From: Verrucomicrobiota bacterium
GTDB taxonomy: Bacteria > Verrucomicrobiota > Verrucomicrobiia > Limisphaerales > J093
Direction: 5' to 3'
DNA length: 23,982 bases
Assembly: GCA_029907285.1 (NCBI GenBank)
Contig: JARYMD010000012.1
Location: 1 to 23,982, forward strand
Below are positions 1 through 8,098 of the stretch, piece after piece. Positions within the stretch are counted from its first letter, which is position 1, and every line of letters starts with the position of its first letter. A model generated the notes under the pieces. It saw only the letters and a list, made by a program, of their open reading frames with translations. It was not told where the DNA came from and made no database searches. The translations under genes and the position numbers were made by a program.

Positions 1-2918
1 AGCATTGCGCGCGTGCTGGACGGGGTGGCGACGGCAACCGGCCGACCGTATTTTGTGATGGAGCTGGTTCGCGGGGTTTTGATCACAGACTATTGCCGGG
101 CGAACAGCCTTTCGCTCGAAGACCGCCTTGCTTTGTTTATCCAGCTCTGCCACGCCATCCAGCATGCTCATCAAAAAGGGGTAATTCACCGCGACTTGAA
201 GCCCTCAAACGTTCTGGTTACGGTTCTGGATGGGAAACCGATCCCCAAAGTCATTGATTTTGGAGTTGCCAAAGCAATCGAAGAACCGCTCACAGAGAAA
301 ACCGTTCTGACAAACTTTCACGCATTCATCGGCACACCAGCCTACACCAGTCCCGAACAGGCAGAGATGACCGGTTCGGACGCGGACACTCGAAGTGACA
401 TCTATTCCCTCGGGGTGCTGCTCTATGAGTTGCTCACCGGCGTGACTCCGTTCGACGCCAAGGAGCTGGCTGAATCCGGGCTCGATGGGATGCGACGGTG
501 ATCAAGGAAGTCGAGCCGCCGAAACCTTCGACGCGTTTGCGCCGCACGATTGTCGGTGCTCCGGCCGAATGGCCGATCGCAACCGTGGACCGGGATTTGG
601 GGTGGATAGTAATGAAATGCCTCGAGAAGGACCGCACACGCCGCTACGCAACGGCGCAGGAACTTGCGGCTGACATCCAGCGTTATCTCGATCAAGAGCC
701 GGTCATGGCGCGGCCTCAGAGCACACTGTATCGCATCCAGAAAGCATTGCGCGGGCATCGCGTCGCTTTTGCCGCCGGCGCTGCAATCCTCGTCGCTGTC
801 ATTCTCGGCACGACGGTCAGTGCTTGGCAGGCATTGCGCGCCACCAAAGCAGAGCGCATTGCAGAAGAGCGGCGGAAAAACGAGGAAACACTTCGCCACA
901 ACGCCGAACTTGAACGAGAACGCGCTTTCGAGAGCCAGCGGAAAGCCGAGCTCAACGAGTACATCGCCGACATTAACCTGGCGCACCACTCAATACTCGC
1001 GGGGAACCTCGCCCGGGCAACCGAGCTCCTTGCCAAGCACCGGAACACGGGTTCGCAGCGTTTCGAGTGGCGATACTTGTGGCACGCCGCCAAGGGGAAT
1101 GATCATCATGTGGTCGCGCGCGAGGCTTCCAGCGTCCAATCTCTGGCGGCCTCCTCCGAATTCATAGTGGTTGGCTTGCGAGACTCGGTCCGCATCTACG
1201 ATGCGAAGACCGGGGGGCCGATAAAGACTTTGCTCAAGCCGGGTTTCTCCGTGGCCCTGTCATCGGCAGGCCTGCTTGCGACAGCGAGCAAGACCGCAGT
1301 CCGGGTCTGGCGAACGTCTGATTGGGCCGAGGTCTATTCCATTCCAGTGCATACCGAGCCGGTGGGCTTCTCGCCTGAAGGCCGGCGTCTGGCAGCGACT
1401 TCCACTGAAGGGGTCCACGTTTTTGGTCCTGACGGAAACCCCGTGGCTGAAATCCCGGACGGCATGCCGCCTTTTGCTTTTGGCCCGCGCGGCGATGTGA
1501 TCGCAGTTGACACCCGGAATGGCATTGCTCTGAAAGATGTGGCAACGGCGAAAACCTTGCGCGTGCTCGAGCATTCGGACGGAATCTTCATTGACCCGAG
1601 GATGCGGCATATGAACGCGCTGGCTTTTTCTCCAGATGGACATTATGTGGCCGCCGCCCGGAATGTCCTGCGGGACGGCAGCATCTTCGTTCTCGACGTA
1701 TGGTCGGCCGCGACCGGTGAAAGAGTGGGAACCTTGCCGGTTGGCCGCGACACGGTCGAGCATGCAGGGCTGGTCTCTGGCGTGGCGTTTGCTCCCGGCG
1801 GCCAACTGCTGGTCTCGGGCAGCCACGATCACTTGGTCCGCTTGTGGAACCTCGAGACCCGGCAGTGCGTCGGAAGGCTGCACGGGAATCCTTCGGAGGT
1901 CTGGGCTGTGGCTTTTTGCAGTGACGGCAGGACTCTTCTCAGCGGCGCCAAAGACGGAACGGTCAGGTTGTGGCCAACAAACACAACATCCAGAGAACGG
2001 CTTTACGAGGGCAACTGGACGCCTCTCAGGTTTTCCAAATACGGCCGAACGCTTGCAGCCGTTGACGACCGGTCAACTTTCGTGCTGCTGAACCTCAGGA
2101 CAGGCGAGCCTGAGGACAGTCTGCCATTGGGCAAGGTCCCGTTCAGCCCGTGGGCAGCCGTAGTCACCGACGATTTCCGCGTGCCGGCTCATCCCTTGCC
2201 AGAAGGCGGACTCCGTGTTTGGGACCTGAAATCCAAGGAATCATATGACCTCGAAAGCCACGAAAGACGCACTTTCTGGGCGGCTATTTCTCCCGACGGA
2301 TCAACACTTCTGGCCGGAGGCGAACGAGATTCTGTGCATTGGTGGAATCTTCAGGCGCCTTCAGAAGCCCCACTGCGATTTCAGGGTAAAGGCGCGATTT
2401 TCTCCAGAAACGGCGCTGTGCTCGTTACACTCCACGACGGCTCGATCAAGGTGTGGAACCCAACAACCCGATCGCTGAAAGCGGAATTCCCACTGGCCGC
2501 TGACTTCGGCTTCGCCACTCCAATCGCAATTTCAGATGACGGCGGTATTTTTGCAGTCGGCTCGAACCCCATCGCAGAGGCCGAAAACGCCATTCGCTTG
2601 TACGACATGAAAAACGGAGCCCTGCTCGGCGTCTGCAAAGGGCACACTCAGGGCGTACGGTGGCTGGCTTTCTCGCCCGATGGTGAAACGCTCGCGTCGG
2701 TCAGCGACGACAGCACCCTGCGCTTTTGGAACGTGCGCACTCAGCAGGAACTCCTTTCAATTCGTCGCCTCGCCGACCCCATCAGAGAGATTGTGTTCTC
2801 GCCGGATGGCGACTGGCTTGCAGCAAGAACCGCCAGCGGCCTGCGGCTGCTTGACGGATCGCGCGATCTCGATGCCACCAGGACCACAGTTTCGGAACTC
2901 AGTTCAATCGGTCACTAA
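1..2918 (+). pseudogene. Ser/Thr protein kinase with WD40 repeats, 5'-partial and frameshifted
   Basis: The first frame (1-501) is the kinase catalytic region without its N-lobe, which lies left of the window. It shows the catalytic loop HRDLKPSN, the metal-binding IDFG, the activation segment GTPAYTSPEQ and the helix-F motif SDIYSLGVLLYELLTG. It stops at TGA (499-501) inside the C-lobe. The rest of the same protein continues in another frame, from about 498 to 2918: the kinase C-lobe end (residues 1-70 of that frame), a hydrophobic membrane helix (about 90-110), a charged coiled-coil-like stretch (115-155), then roughly a dozen WD40-type blades with FSPDG and LWN motifs. The family normally reads straight through this point (MRR followed by T-I-K/R-E), so one base appears to be missing near 496. 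The protein would be a membrane sensor kinase with an extracytoplasmic propeller. Family assignment is firm. Whether the lesion is real or a sequencing error is open. Confidence 0.85.
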
Positions 2919-2941
2919 CCCGGAAATCTCACCGGCTGACC
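2919..2941 (+). repeat. Dispersed repeat copy, cccggaaatctcaccg unit
   Basis: Directly after the kinase stop codon lies cccggaaatctcaccg followed by gctgacc. The same 16 bases followed by cctgacc occur at 5558-5580, so 22 of 23 bases agree. A weaker copy is at about 7358-7372. Its function is unknown; it may be part of an intergenic repeat family. Confidence 0.55.
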
Positions 2942-3036
2942 TGGTATGCAGGCGGCTTCGTCCCTTCCACAAACCTGGCGGATTCTGGCTGAGTTCTGCG
3001 CATGTTAGGTCGCATGAATGCCGGAATGACCGTGAA

Positions 3037-3510
3037 ATGACCGAACAACACCACACTAGAGGGCCAGACCTTGATGGTTGGAAAAGCCCGGCGGCATGGA
3101 TCAAATCCCCGGGTTTCAGCCGTGCCCTGACAGTCTTTGCCGGAGCGCTTCTGTTCTTGGTTCTTTTCCGGGGAGCAGTCGCGCTGCAGCGGGTTTCGCC
3201 CGGCGGCTCAGCTTTCAACCAAATCCTTGACGCCGACCGTATCTACAACCCTGGCAACGTACGGACTGTCCATCTGAAGTTCGCACCAGGCCAGTGGGAA
3301 GCCATCGAGCCCAAAGGCGGCGGCAATCCGTACTTGGGCGGCCCGCAAGGTGGGCGGCCCGGAGACGGAAGAGGCGCAAACGGTGACAGGTCCCTTGCTC
3401 CGGTCTTCATGAGCCAGGGCGATTCCGACCGGGACGTGCGCATTTCACAGCACGAGTTCGCAGGGCTGGCTGAACGCTGGTTCAAAGCTTGGGACACGAA
3501 TGGGGCGGGC
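3037..3510 (+). pseudogene. N-terminal fragment of a CotH-like / EF-hand membrane protein
   Basis: The frame opens with ATG at 3037 and encodes a short cytosolic head, a hydrophobic anchor (about residues 29-50), then VRTVHLKFAPGQWEAIEP, a Gly-rich linker, and an EF-hand-like stretch (GDSDRDVRISQHEF) followed by WDTNG. This arrangement matches the N-terminus of CotH-type proteins of Verrucomicrobiota, where an acidic loop such as DTNGDGKLD would be expected and the large CotH kinase-like domain should follow. Instead the match ends near 3505 and the frame runs into sequence that reads as a propeller gene in another frame, ending in a meaningless tail at 3750. The CotH catalytic domain is absent, so I call it a truncated remnant. 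The assignment rests on recognisable motifs only. Confidence 0.6.
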
Positions 3511-3782
3511 ATCGAAAACGACCTGCCGCAGACGGCGTCATTCTGGCCACCGACGGTGCGCAGACGCTCTATCTGGTCGAGCCGGATTCCTCCGGATTCA
3601 AACCGATCGCGTCGGCAAACGTCTTCGCAGAAGGTGGAACCGGCTCGGAAAGCGATCCGATGGCGTCGCGAATTGGAGGCGCAACCCAGAACTGGGCGCC
3701 GCTTGCACTCGCCGATGGCAAGCTCATTGTCCTGGACCAAACCACATTGAAATGTCTATTTGTAGCGGACCTTAAGAACTAA
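3511..3782 (+). pseudogene. C-terminal fragment of a PQQ-like (BamB-type) beta-propeller protein
   Basis: From about 3531 the frame reads DGVILATDGAQTLYLVEPD, then the aspartate/glycine-rich blade spacing and a closing WAPLALADGKLIVLDQ blade. It ends at a stop at 3780-3782. This is the last one or two blades of a PQQ-binding-like propeller. No signal peptide or upstream blades exist: a TTG at 3489 could start the frame, but its first residues belong to the neighbouring CotH-like remnant read out of frame. The fragment sits 15 bases before an intact propeller gene of the same superfamily. I infer that a deletion removed the 3' part of a CotH-like gene and the 5' part of a propeller gene, joining what remained. 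Confidence 0.6.
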
Positions 3783-3797
3783 TACTGACCGATTCTT

Positions 3798-5162
3798 ATG
3801 AACCCCGAAAAACCTATGCGTTATCCAACAACTCTCATCATCGTTCTTGGCACGGCAGTTTTACTTGCTCGTGCGCCGGCTGACGACTGGCCGCAATGGC
3901 AGGGACCCGACCGAAACGCCGTCTCGAAGGAGACCGGTCTGCTCAAGGAATGGCCAAAGGAAGGCCCGACGCTCGCATGGAAAGCCAACGGACTCGGCGG
4001 CGGATACAGCGGCCCTTCCATCGCCGCCGGGCGCATATTCGGCATGAGCAATCGCGGCGAGGACGAAGTCGTTTGGGCGCTGTCTGAATCCGATGGCGAG
4101 GAACTTTGGGTGACGCGCCTCGGCCCCGTGTTCAAGCAATCATGGCCCCAGGGAAAAGAAGGACCGGGGTGCACACCGACGGTCGATGGCGAACGCCTCT
4201 ATGCCTTGGGGCTGGGCGGCGAGCTTGCGTGCCTCCGGGTCACGGACGGCAAGATTCTATGGCAGCGCAACCTTGCGCGCGATTTTGGTGGGCGCGTGCC
4301 AATGTGGAGTTACCGTGAGTCACCGCTGATCGACGGCGACAAACTCATCTGCACGCCGGGCGGCGAAGAGGCAACCATCGTGGCACTGAACAAGCTGACC
4401 GGCGAGCCGATCTGGAAATGCCAGATGCCCGAAGGTTCAGGCAGTGGTGGCGGTGAGCCTGCCAGCCCCGGTGGCCGCCGTGGCGGTTTCGGTTTCGGTC
4501 CGCCTTCTGGGGCAGGTTACGCCTCGGCCATCGCCATTGACTTCGAAGGACAGCGCCAGTACGTGCAACTCACCGCAAAGGCACTGGTCGGTGTCTCAGC
4601 CTCGGAGGGCAAACTGCTTTGGCGATACGCTCGGCCCGCGAACGGCATGGGCATTAACTGCTCAACGCCGGCCCACCACGACGGTTTGCTGTTGGCCGCC
4701 TCGGCGTATGGTGCGGGTGGCGGTGTGGTTAAGCTGATCAAGGATGCGAGCGGTGAAATCAAGGCCGAAGAGGTGTGGTTCTCGAGGAAAATGCAGAACC
4801 ATCACGGTGGCATGATCGTTTTCGACGGCTGCCTCTATGGCGCCAACGGCGGCAACGAAGGCGGCAGCCTCATTTGCCTCGACTTCAAGACTGGCGACGT
4901 CCTCTGGGACATGCGCGACGACCCAGAACGCCGCGCACCAAAGGGTTCGCTGGCCATGGCCGATGGCCGGCTCTATTACCGTACAGAGAAAGGCACGATG
5001 CTCCTGATCGAGCCCAACCGGAAGGAGTACGTCGAACGAGGCCACTTCGAGCAGCCGGATCGCAGCTCACTGCCAGCCTGGCTGCATCCGGTCATTGCCA
5101 ACGGCAAGCTGTACTTGCGGGACCAGAATCTGCTGTTCTGCTATGACATAAGAGCAAAATGA
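3798..5162 (+). CDS. Exported PQQ-like beta-propeller protein (BamB-like fold)
   Basis: A 454-residue protein. The N-terminus is a signal peptide: a short basic start (MNPEKPMRY), a hydrophobic core TTLIIVLGTAVLLA, and a probable cleavage near APA-DDW. The ATG at 3816 (Met7) is an equally good start and gives a more usual signal peptide. The mature protein opens with DWPQWQGPDRNAVS, the hallmark start of PQQ-like outer-membrane-biogenesis-type propellers in PVC bacteria. It then shows repeated blades with W-x-x-x-L-x-x-x-DG(E/K)xLW signatures, such as LSESDGEELWVTRLG, VTDGKILWQ and SASEGKLLWRYA. A glycine-rich loop (about residues 212-240) interrupts the middle. Likely a periplasmic scaffold or sugar- or redox-related propeller; no catalytic residues are identifiable. 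It is the only intact gene of the left cluster. No clear terminator follows. Confidence 0.8.
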   Translation: MNPEKPMRYPTTLIIVLGTAVLLARAPADDWPQWQGPDRNAVSKETGLLKEWPKEGPTLAWKANGLGGGYSGPSIAAGRIFGMSNRGEDEVVWALSESDGEELWVTRLGPVFKQSWPQGKEGPGCTPTVDGERLYALGLGGELACLRVTDGKILWQRNLARDFGGRVPMWSYRESPLIDGDKLICTPGGEEATIVALNKLTGEPIWKCQMPEGSGSGGGEPASPGGRRGGFGFGPPSGAGYASAIAIDFEGQRQYVQLTAKALVGVSASEGKLLWRYARPANGMGINCSTPAHHDGLLLAASAYGAGGGVVKLIKDASGEIKAEEVWFSRKMQNHHGGMIVFDGCLYGANGGNEGGSLICLDFKTGDVLWDMRDDPERRAPKGSLAMADGRLYYRTEKGTMLLIEPNRKEYVERGHFEQPDRSSLPAWLHPVIANGKLYLRDQNLLFCYDIRAK

Positions 5163-5256
5163 TAGGAGCAGATTCAAAGTCGCTTGCCGGGCATGTTTCA
5201 CCGGTCACAACAAGTGACGTAATGTGACATGGAATATTCTGCCAACTGCGGCTCTA

Positions 5257-5487
5257 CAGCAGAATCTTTGGGTCAGAATGGCATACTTCAGGAGCAAGCG
5301 GGCGAGTCCGTTAGGTGTGCCGACCGGTGACGAGGCGAGCTTGCGGCTCAAAGGCTGTTGCCACCGCTGGCCTGCCTGCCCTTGAAGTGTGAAGCATGGT
5401 TCGGTGAGCGTTGATGGTCTGTTCAAGTAGTTTCTGCCCAAGGCTTTGCGTGCATGTTGCCAGCATTCTGACCCACAGATTCTGCTG
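5257..5487. repeat. Palindromic unit with 25-bp imperfect inverted arms
   Basis: The left arm is at 5257-5281 and the right arm at 5463-5487. The right arm is the reverse complement of the left at 23 of 25 positions, with the core attctgaccca and gattctgctg shared. The 181 bases between the arms encode nothing recognisable. The structure resembles a small non-autonomous element (MITE-like) or a decayed insertion sequence. No flanking target duplication was found. Confidence 0.55.
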
Positions 5488-5553
5488 ATCAGGCGAAATA
5501 GAGATGTTGCTGGAGCCTTCGTTGTTAGAGTTGCGGGGGCAGCATCGAAGTCC

Positions 5554-5626
5554 CCAGCCCGGAAATCTCACCGCCTGACCAGACCAACAGACCGAAAGCT
5601 TTATTCCGGTGAGATTTCCGGGCTGG
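5554..5626. repeat. 20-bp perfect inverted repeat with a 33-nt loop
   Basis: Arms at 5554-5573 and 5607-5626 are exact reverse complements (left arm ccagcccggaaatctcaccg). No T-tract follows, so it is not a classical terminator. It lies 81 bases before the reverse transcriptase start and may be folded RNA within the intron leader. The left arm is also present at 2919-2934. Confidence 0.7.
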
Positions 5627-5707
5627 AAAGCCGGCGAACGGGGCCGCCCGGAGCCGGGGAGTAGGGAAGGGGCAGACACGGTTACGGAACCGTCGTGAGG
5701 AAACACG

Positions 5708-7048
5708 ATGGACACACTGAGGTCAGAAATCGTGTGCACGAAACAACGGCGGATAGCGGAGATAGCACGTCAGCATCCATTGGAACGGCTGACCGCACTG
5801 AACCACTATCTGGATGTTGAGTGGCTGAAGGAAGCCTATTGGCGGATCAGGCCTGAGAGTGCGCCTGGGGTTGATGGGCAGAGATTCAGCGACTACGGAG
5901 AGCACCTGGAGGAAAACCTCAAGTCCTTGTTGGAACGGGCCAAGAGTGGGCGCTACGTTGCTCCGCCGGTTCGGCGGGTGTACATACCCAAGGAAGGGAG
6001 CAATGAGAAGCGGGCCATTGGGGTACCGAGCTGCGAGGACAAGGTATTGCAACGGGCAGTGGCGATGATACTGGAACCGATCTGGGAGGAGAGCTTTTAC
6101 GAGTTTTCCTACGGGTTTCGGCCCGGGAGATCGCCGCATCAGGCTCTGGAAGCCTTTTGGCGAGGGGCCACCGAGCATGGGGTGCGATGGGTGCTGGAAG
6201 TGGACATTCGGAAGTGTTTTGACAGTGTGAATCGGCAGAAGCTGATGGAGATACTGAGTGGACGGATCGGGGATGGAGTGATACTGCGGCTGGTGAGCAA
6301 GTGGCTCCACGCGGGGGTAATGGAAGATGGGCAACTGCACTATCCCGAAGCAGGGACACCGCAAGGAGGTGTGATATCACCTCTGTTGTCGAACATCTAC
6401 CTGCACGAGGTCTTCGACAAATGGTTTGCGGAGGTTGTGCGGGGGCGGATGGAAGGCAGGGTGGTGGCGGTGCGGTTTGCCGACGACCTGGTGATCGGCT
6501 TCAGGCATCGGAGAGATGCGGAGCGGGTATATCAGGTTATTTTCCGGCGATTCGCGAAGTACGGGCTGCAGCTACACCCGGAGAAGACGCGGCTGATGCC
6601 GTTTGGGCGACCTGAGAAAGGGGGCTTGGACGGGGATCGGCCACATCGACCTGGGACGTTCGACTTTCTGGGGTTTACTCATTATTGGGGGAAATCCTGG
6701 AGAGGGTATTGGGTGATCAAACGCAAGACTGCGAGGAAGCGACTACGACGGACACTCAAGTCGATAGGCGACTGGTGCCGACGGAACCGGCATAGGGGGA
6801 TGTTGGACCAGTTTGTGGCACTGGTGAGGAAGCTGGAGGGGCATTATGCCTATTACGGGATAACCGGCAATGGGCGATGTCTTGAACAGGTTCGAGCCGG
6901 GGCACGACGAGTGTGGCGGAAATGGTTAGCGAGGCGCAGTCGAGGTTCTGAGAGCCTGAGTTGGGAACGGATGCAGCGGTATTTGGACGAGACATTTGTC
7001 CTTCCGCCAGTGCGCATTGTTCACAGCATCTACGGTGCGAAGCCGTAA
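5708..7048 (+). CDS. ltrA: Group II intron reverse transcriptase/maturase
   Basis: This 446-residue intron-encoded protein promotes splicing and retrohoming of its host intron. The fingers and palm motifs are in order: VYIPKEGSNEKRAIGVPS (about 91-108), SYGFRPGRSPHQAL (134-147), VLEVDIRKCFDSV with catalytic D166, GTPQGGVISPLLSNIYL (216-232) and the catalytic box RFADD (256-260). It has FADD in place of the commoner YADD, a variant I believe also occurs in intact group II RTs and not obviously a defect. The thumb and maturase (domain X) region follows, with HYAYYG and a basic RRVWRKWLARR segment. There is no H-N-H endonuclease domain, as in the short intron classes. The ATG at 5708 has GAGGA (5697-5701) six bases upstream. 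The frame is intact over its full length. The name ltrA is used in the generic family sense. Confidence 0.92.
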   Translation: MDTLRSEIVCTKQRRIAEIARQHPLERLTALNHYLDVEWLKEAYWRIRPESAPGVDGQRFSDYGEHLEENLKSLLERAKSGRYVAPPVRRVYIPKEGSNEKRAIGVPSCEDKVLQRAVAMILEPIWEESFYEFSYGFRPGRSPHQALEAFWRGATEHGVRWVLEVDIRKCFDSVNRQKLMEILSGRIGDGVILRLVSKWLHAGVMEDGQLHYPEAGTPQGGVISPLLSNIYLHEVFDKWFAEVVRGRMEGRVVAVRFADDLVIGFRHRRDAERVYQVIFRRFAKYGLQLHPEKTRLMPFGRPEKGGLDGDRPHRPGTFDFLGFTHYWGKSWRGYWVIKRKTARKRLRRTLKSIGDWCRRNRHRGMLDQFVALVRKLEGHYAYYGITGNGRCLEQVRAGARRVWRKWLARRSRGSESLSWERMQRYLDETFVLPPVRIVHSIYGAKP

Positions 7049-7052
7049 CTGG

Positions 7053-7087
7053 AGGAACCGTGTGCGGGAAAACCGCTCGCACGGGTC
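7053..7087 (+). ncRNA. Group II intron domain V-like hairpin
   Basis: Five bases after the maturase stop codon, accgtgtgcgg and ccgctcgcacggg fold into a two-tier hairpin with a purine loop, the size and shape of domain V. The lower strand reads gaaccgtg where the consensus is gagccgtg, so the catalytic AGC triad appears as AAC. The loop is GAAAA, not a GNRA tetraloop. Confidence 0.6.
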
Positions 7088-7090
7088 TGT

Positions 7091-7127
7091 GGGGGAGCCG
7101 GTGGGAAACCACCGGCTCTACCCGGAT
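7091..7127 (+). ncRNA. Group II intron domain VI-like hairpin and 3' end
   Basis: A perfect 10-bp stem (7095-7104 with 7109-7118) is closed by a GAAA loop. The base of the stem pairs ggg with ccc around an unpaired A at 7120, the expected branch point. The putative intron end is the AT at 7126-7127. Confidence 0.6.
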
Positions 7128-7167
7128 TCGTTCAGCCAGCGCCAAACCCCCACCAACAGCGCTCAAC

Positions 7168-7339
7168 GGTTCTCGGAAACTTCACCTATGACGCCAGAAT
7201 GCCTGTCCAGCTCGGTTCGACGCGGCCGCCGCAATACCGTGTCTGTCCCTCTATTTGTTGCGTGCGCACCGAAACCTCGCCAACCGCCCACAAGAGTCCT
7301 CGGAGACTTCACCTCTGACTCGACAATGCTTGTCAGCCT
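7168..7339. repeat. Pair of diverged 45-nt direct repeats
   Basis: Copies at 7168-7212 and 7295-7339 share about 34 of 45 bases. Both contain cttcacct, and similar gcc/gct-tgtc ends. Read in one frame the copies give the similar peptides VLGNFTYDARMPVQL and VLGDFTSDSTMLVSL, so they may descend from a duplicated coding stretch. Confidence 0.4.
7239..7258. repeat. REP-like unit, copy 1
   Basis: The 20-base string gtgtctgtccctctatttgt is repeated exactly at 7654-7673. Similar strings are known beside REP-associated (Y1/IS200-like) transposases; that link is from memory of such genomes, not shown here. Confidence 0.5.
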
Positions 7340-7645
7340 GCATGAACTCCCCTCCCACCGGGGATCTCACCGGGATCACCAAGCTGACCAAGCCGGGAAT
7401 GACAACATGTGAAAACAATCCCCCTCCGCCGAACACCGTCACCAGGCCTCCGGCCTCCCACAACTCCGATCTCTCAAAACGCCTCTCTCCCCTTCCTCGA
7501 CTTCGTCCTTCGCTTCCTTACTCGATCGCTCTCACCTTCAGATGGCGCAAAATATACCTCCACGTCTTCCGCCTCCGCCCACCCGCGCATGCGGCGCCAT
7601 AAGGTCCAACTGCTTGGGCGGGGCCGGGGCAGAACCCGGAGCGCT

Positions 7646-7673
7646 CAAATAGAGTGTCTGTCCCTCTATTTGT
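7646..7673. repeat. REP-like hairpin, copy 2
   Basis: caaatagag (7646-7654) pairs perfectly with ctctatttg (7664-7672) around a nine-base loop, and the right half repeats copy 1 exactly. The small palindrome with a conserved loop fits a REP sequence that a RAYT transposase could recognise. No transposase gene is in the window. Confidence 0.5.
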
Positions 7674-8098
7674 GCCTACAATCGCACAACACACTCCGGG
7701 AGTCAAACGACGGGGCAGGGGTGTCAGGGAGGCTTGGTGAAGTAGGGGCTTTGTCTGGGTAGTGTGTCACCATCCCGATAAGGCTCCCGGGAAAATCCCG
7801 AGGACAAGGACCCTCCGAGCCGCAAATTGTCCCAGCGCCGCGTAGCCGCAACCGAATGATCCCGGCATAATAAGACCTCTCGTTACGGGCTCAGACTTCC
7901 CGATCCCGACACACAGAAGCCATGGAACCGCAATTTGAGATAATACCCTTCTCCAAAGCTCCGCCTGCTTGCCAACGGTTTATGTTCGGAAACCTTGTCG
8001 TGGCAGGTCAGGAAAAGGTCAGCGCTTTTTCGCCGACGTCATGGTGCCTCAGGATAGGGTTCGAGAGATATTCCAGCCAGAGATCGCGGATCAGAGGG

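Larger units (their letters stand above)
5163..5707. other. Intergenic and intron-leader region with inverted repeats
   Basis: These 545 bases hold no convincing protein gene. They contain a 231-bp palindromic unit (5257-5487) and a 20-bp perfect hairpin (5554-5626). A purine-rich leader ends in gtgaggaaacacg just before the reverse transcriptase ATG. Part of the stretch should be the 5' ribozyme domains of the group II intron. The usual GTGYG start could be the gtgtg at 5315, but the downstream palindrome arm would then lie inside the intron, so I leave the 5' boundary undecided. Confidence 0.5.
5695..7127 (+). mobile_element. Group II intron: ORF and 3' ribozyme part (5' end undetermined)
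   Basis: The element contains a reverse transcriptase/maturase ORF (5708-7048) followed at once by two hairpins that match group II domains V and VI. The domain VI-like helix has a bulged A at 7120, seven bases before a possible 3' splice site ending in AT at 7127 (consensus AY). The left limit given here is only the ribosome-binding region of the ORF. The ribozyme 5' domains should lie upstream in 5163-5700 but were not delimited, and may be truncated. Confidence 0.65.
7128..8098. other. Gene-poor repeat-bearing region
   Basis: About 970 bases between the intron end and the terminal gene of the minus-strand block. Open frames here are short and compositionally unconvincing, so I call none. 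The stretch holds two diverged 45-nt direct repeats, two copies of gtgtctgtccctctatttgt (one of them in a hairpin), and a third weak copy of the cccggaaatctcaccg unit near 7358. No clear terminator for the minus-strand block was found in 7860-8098. Confidence 0.6.

Noticed and set aside
423..989. Minus-strand open frame of 188 codons opposite the kinase gene
   Set aside because: It lies opposite clear kinase coding sequence, has no domain and no ribosome-binding site; it is a shadow.
2680..3036. Upstream part of the long open frame running from 2680 to 3750
   Set aside because: It overlaps the WD40 coding sequence in another frame and shows no domain; only the part from ATG 3037 has recognisable motifs.
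5205..5219. Hairpin gtcac-aacaa-gtgac as terminator of the PQQ-like gene
   Set aside because: The stem is only five base pairs and no T-tract follows.
5723..6364. Minus-strand open frame opposite the reverse transcriptase
   Set aside because: The plus-strand frame carries all RT motifs; the antisense frame is compositional.
7239..7673. CRISPR array
   Set aside because: Only two copies of the repeat at 415-bp distance, no regular spacers and no cas genes.
7255..7762. Overlapping plus-strand frames of about 115 codons in the gene-poor region
   Set aside because: Pro/Ser/Arg-rich low-complexity translations, no ribosome-binding sites and no recognisable domain; they span repeat copies.
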